This document shows, in pieces, positions 62,338 to 64,000 of a stretch of DNA of 64,000 bases. The stretch covers positions 22,608 to 86,607 of the forward strand of contig NZ_JAAKZX010000015.1 in NCBI RefSeq assembly GCF_011045025.1, in the 5' to 3' direction. The notes under the pieces were generated by a model. It did no database searches. It saw only the letters and a list, made by a program, of their open reading frames with translations, and was not told the DNA's origin. A program made the position numbers and the translations under genes. Each line of letters starts with the position of its first letter. Within the stretch, counting starts at the first letter, position 1. Source of the stretch: Streptomyces ureilyticus. GTDB taxonomy: Bacteria > Actinomycetota > Actinomycetes > Streptomycetales > Streptomycetaceae.

Positions 62338-63246
62338 TCACAGTGATGCGAGGTACTCCTCGCCCGCTTCAGTGATCCGCATGGCGTTGTCGATCATCGA
62401 GCGGTTGGCGTATCCCTGTCGACTCAGCCCCATGAAGTGGCCGTACATGTCCCGGGTCGGGAGCCCGTCTCCGACCTTGTCGGTGAGCCACGCGGCTTCC
62501 GGACTCTGCAGGGCGTCGATGCCGAGCTGCTTGGCCAGTTTGAGGGCCCAGAGGAGTTTGTCCCGCTTCAGTTTGACCTTGTGGTACGGAATCACCCCGT
62601 CCAGTGTCGTGGGTATGTGGTCGAGGCTGGAGAAGGGCTCCGGTACTGGGACCGGGCGTGGTGCTCTCCGCACGGTTCCTCTCGACGACGAAGCGGCGCT
62701 GTCCGGCTTGCGACTGCGCTTGCCGCGAAGGGCGTCGAAGCGATCTTCGAACACGCCCTGGGCGGTCTGTGACAGATAGAACTCGCCTTTGGTCTCCCCT
62801 TCGTGAATCCAGCCGGCATGCACGGCTTTGTCGAACTCGCGAGTGAAGTGCGACGGAACACGATCCCGTGCGCGCTGGAAAAGCCTGCGGATGTCACCTT
62901 GTGTAAACGTCTCGTGCCCTTCCGCCTTCAGGAGGTATGCGGCAAAGGCCGTCATTCTTTCCGGAATGGTTCTCGCGCCGGAGAGTTCCAGGGCCTGACG
63001 CGGTCCCTCGATGCGCTTCCGCGGCGGAGCGCTCTCACGCGCTGGGAGCTCGGGGGGAGCTTCTTCCGCCTCCAGGGCGAGTGGAGGGGGAAGTGCAACT
63101 GGCTCGGGGCGCGAAGCTGGGAGTTCGGGCTCGGGAGAAGCCTGCAGCAGACCGATCACCCTTGCCCCTTGGGCCACGCTGATGTCCTGCTGGAACTCGA
63201 TGCGTCCCGTGAGGACCAAACGGACGTCTTGTGTCAAATCAGCCAT
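62338..63246 (-). CDS. Unknown protein with a winged-helix-like middle
   Basis: A 302-residue soluble protein of no family I know. Residues 1-36 form a short conserved-looking head (ADLTQDVRLVLTGRIEFQQD). Residues 37-90 are a Pro/Glu-rich linker. Residues 94-170 look like a winged helix (MTAFAAYLLKAEGHETFTQG, FTREFDKAVHAGWIHEGETK). A basic linker follows, then a C-terminal helical domain (LDGVIPYHKVKLKRDKLLWA ... SRQGYANRSMIDNAMRITEA). GGAAGAG lies upstream of ATG 63246. It is the gene nearest the intact tRNA and convergent with the GNAT-PIN/ASCH unit. Possibly part of the same cargo. Confidence 0.7.
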   Translation of the reverse strand: MADLTQDVRLVLTGRIEFQQDISVAQGARVIGLLQASPEPELPASRPEPVALPPPLALEAEEAPPELPARESAPPRKRIEGPRQALELSGARTIPERMTAFAAYLLKAEGHETFTQGDIRRLFQRARDRVPSHFTREFDKAVHAGWIHEGETKGEFYLSQTAQGVFEDRFDALRGKRSRKPDSAASSSRGTVRRAPRPVPVPEPFSSLDHIPTTLDGVIPYHKVKLKRDKLLWALKLAKQLGIDALQSPEAAWLTDKVGDGLPTRDMYGHFMGLSRQGYANRSMIDNAMRITEAGEEYLASL

Positions 63247-63588
63247 ATAGGAACGGTAACTCTTCCAGCGCACTGGGCAAAGAGTGGGAGGAGGGCTCGC
63301 CTCTCGTGGACTTTGGGGGTCGCCCCTGGTGCATCTGCTGGCGTCGGGGCTCGGAGGAAGTCAGGCCCACCGCGGACGACCTGCGGGTGGCATGACCTCG
63401 CAACGTTCGCGCGCACGCCGCCTATGTCACCGCCGACACGGTACGTGCGCTGACCAGCACGGGGGAGGTGGAGTGCTCCGTCCCTGGCATCGTCCTCGCT
63501 GCCCTCTTGCTCGCGGTCATGCCGTTCCTGTCCGCTGCCCCAACGCCGCGCGGGCCGCGAACTTGACTCCGCCGACGCGGTCGCCGAT
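63247..63588. other. Region without a confident gene
   Basis: Contains the promoter of the unknown gene at its left end. Frames on both strands are open but show no family motif or ribosome-binding site. Confidence 0.45.
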
Positions 63589-63648
63589 TCCAGGCAGCCC
63601 CTGCTGGCGGCGCTGCGGTCGTGGTGCCGCCAGCAGGGGCTGCCTGGA
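63589..63648. repeat. 23-bp perfect inverted repeat
   Basis: Arms 63589-63611 and 63626-63648 are exact complements (TCCAGGCAGCCCC... and its reverse complement) around a 14-base loop. It is the longest perfect hairpin I saw in the window and lies 100 bp from the tRNA. It could be a terminator, a structured RNA or an element end. Confidence 0.75.
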
Positions 63649-63668
63649 GCGCGCATTCGCGCGACTTG

Positions 63669-63686
63669 GGGCACGCGGAGGGCACG
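63669..63686. repeat. GGGCACG doublet left of the intact tRNA
   Basis: GGGCACG-cgga-GGGCACG, identical to the doublet near att copy D, 30 bp left of the tRNA terminator. This is the only doublet on the left side of its tRNA copy, as expected for the opposite element end. Confidence 0.6.
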
Positions 63687-63715
63687 CACCCCCCAAATTG
63701 GTCTAGACAACAAAC

Positions 63716-63742
63716 AAACCCCAGGCCGCTGACCTGGGGTTT
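63716..63742 (-). terminator. tRNA-Gly terminator
   Basis: AAACCCCAGG and CCTGGGGTTT pair around CCGCTGA, five bases past the tRNA CCA end, followed on the minus strand by a T-rich run (GTTTGTTGTC). A factor-independent terminator; variants of it accompany every tRNA relic in the window. Confidence 0.85.
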
Positions 63743-63747
63743 CATTC

Positions 63748-63821
63748 TGGAGCGGGTGACGAGAATCGAACTCGCGCTCTCAGCTTGGGAAGCTGATGTT
63801 CTACCATTAAACTACACCCGC
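63748..63821 (-). tRNA. tRNA-Gly (anticodon CCC)
   Basis: A complete cloverleaf on the minus strand. Acceptor GCGGGTG pairs with CACCCGC, the discriminator is T and CCA is encoded. The anticodon arm is TCAGC-TTCCCAA-GCTGA, with anticodon CCC at 63787-63789, and the T-arm is GCGAG-TTCGATT-CTCGT. It reads GGG codons. Its 3' half is the apparent integration target: five partial copies lie to its left. Confidence 0.95.
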
Positions 63822-63866
63822 GTAAGACGGCCGCTGAGCGGCGTCGAAACGCGGATTCACTGTACC

Positions 63867-64000
63867 TCATGCCAGGCCGGCGCTGAAGCTCTCGATGGCC
63901 TTGTCGAGCGGCGCCCCGGCGATGGCGCCCAGCGCCAGCGTGCCGATGGTCAGCGCGAGAAAGGCGTGCAGCTTGAACTTGGTGATGAGCAGGACGATGA
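63867..64000 (-). pseudogene. GntP-type permease fragment, partial
   Basis: The minus strand entering from the right edge reads IVLLITKFKLHAFLALTIGT, then LALGAIAGAPLDKAIESFSA, then GLA and a TGA at 63867-63869. This is the N-terminal helix pattern of gluconate permeases (GntP), where the protein should continue for about 400 more residues. It therefore looks truncated just upstream of the tRNA. The start lies beyond the window. Confidence 0.55.

Overview
The window is very GC-rich DNA with strong G/C bias in third codon positions, many GTG starts, Tat-type signal peptides and actinobacterial families such as DUF5994, DUF5819, DUF6262, DUF3556, HTTM and GlxA-type AraC regulators. It looks like a chromosomal accessory region of Streptomyces or a close relative. 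It has only one intact RNA gene, a tRNA-Gly(CCC) on the minus strand at 63748-63821, and that gene organises almost everything to its left.

The last ~30-45 nt of this tRNA gene recur five more times in the same orientation, at about 4958, 7811, 24046, 39399 and 43739. Each copy carries its own version of the tRNA's downstream terminator hairpin. Integrases that target tRNA 3' ends leave such copies as attachment sites. I read 4.9-63.8 kb as a tandem accretion island of five segments (about 2.9, 16, 15, 4.3 and 20 kb). Four of the att-like copies and the intact tRNA are also flanked by a doublet GGGCACG-N4-GGGCACG with an 11-bp period. The integrases are now fragments (27.0 kb and 58.4-59.2 kb).

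Region by region: 0-4.7 kb, left of the array, holds a Tat-signal protein start, an SPL-like radical SAM protein, a metallo-beta-lactamase-fold hydrolase with a MarR regulator, and a DUF418-type membrane protein. 5-7.8 kb has vapB with a frameshifted vapC, an ISL3 transposase relic and a YdeI-like protein. 8-24 kb is a patchwork of small stress-type genes (three DUF5994 genes plus a relic, two winged-helix proteins, three copies of another small family, PRC-barrel, small membrane proteins), a fatty-acid desaturase with its ferredoxin reductase, an HTTM/DUF5819 pair, an ice-binding-like secreted protein and a Tat-exported flavin amine-oxidase-like enzyme. 24-39 kb has a GlxA-type regulator divergent from a saccharopine-dehydrogenase-like protein, a truncated and frameshifted second copy of the DUF418 gene fused to an integrase scrap, a cluster of FAD oxidoreductase, DUF3556 membrane protein, acyl-CoA ligase and PucR regulator, an SDR/DUF2867 protein, a photolyase stub, and a receptor-like Ser/Thr kinase followed by a membrane protein with a similar ectodomain. 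39-44 kb has a membrane-anchored serine hydrolase and a two-component system. 44-57 kb has an MMPL exporter with its regulator, a scrambled histidine kinase, a 7-TM protein, and a PaoABC-type molybdenum aldehyde oxidase operon with an XRE regulator and a frameshifted xdhC. 57-63.8 kb has ynfA, the wreck of a Tn-type recombinase/DUF6262 module abutting an integrase fragment, and a compact two-gene unit (GNAT-PIN-PUA-like fusion plus ASCH protein) with an unknown winged-helix protein beside the tRNA.

The most unusual content is the serial tRNA-Gly att array and the GNAT-PIN-PUA/ASCH unit it carries, which has the look of an RNA-targeting toxin or defence system. Many genes are broken by single frameshifts or fused fragments, as expected for a repeatedly invaded tRNA hotspot, although some single-base shifts could be sequencing errors.
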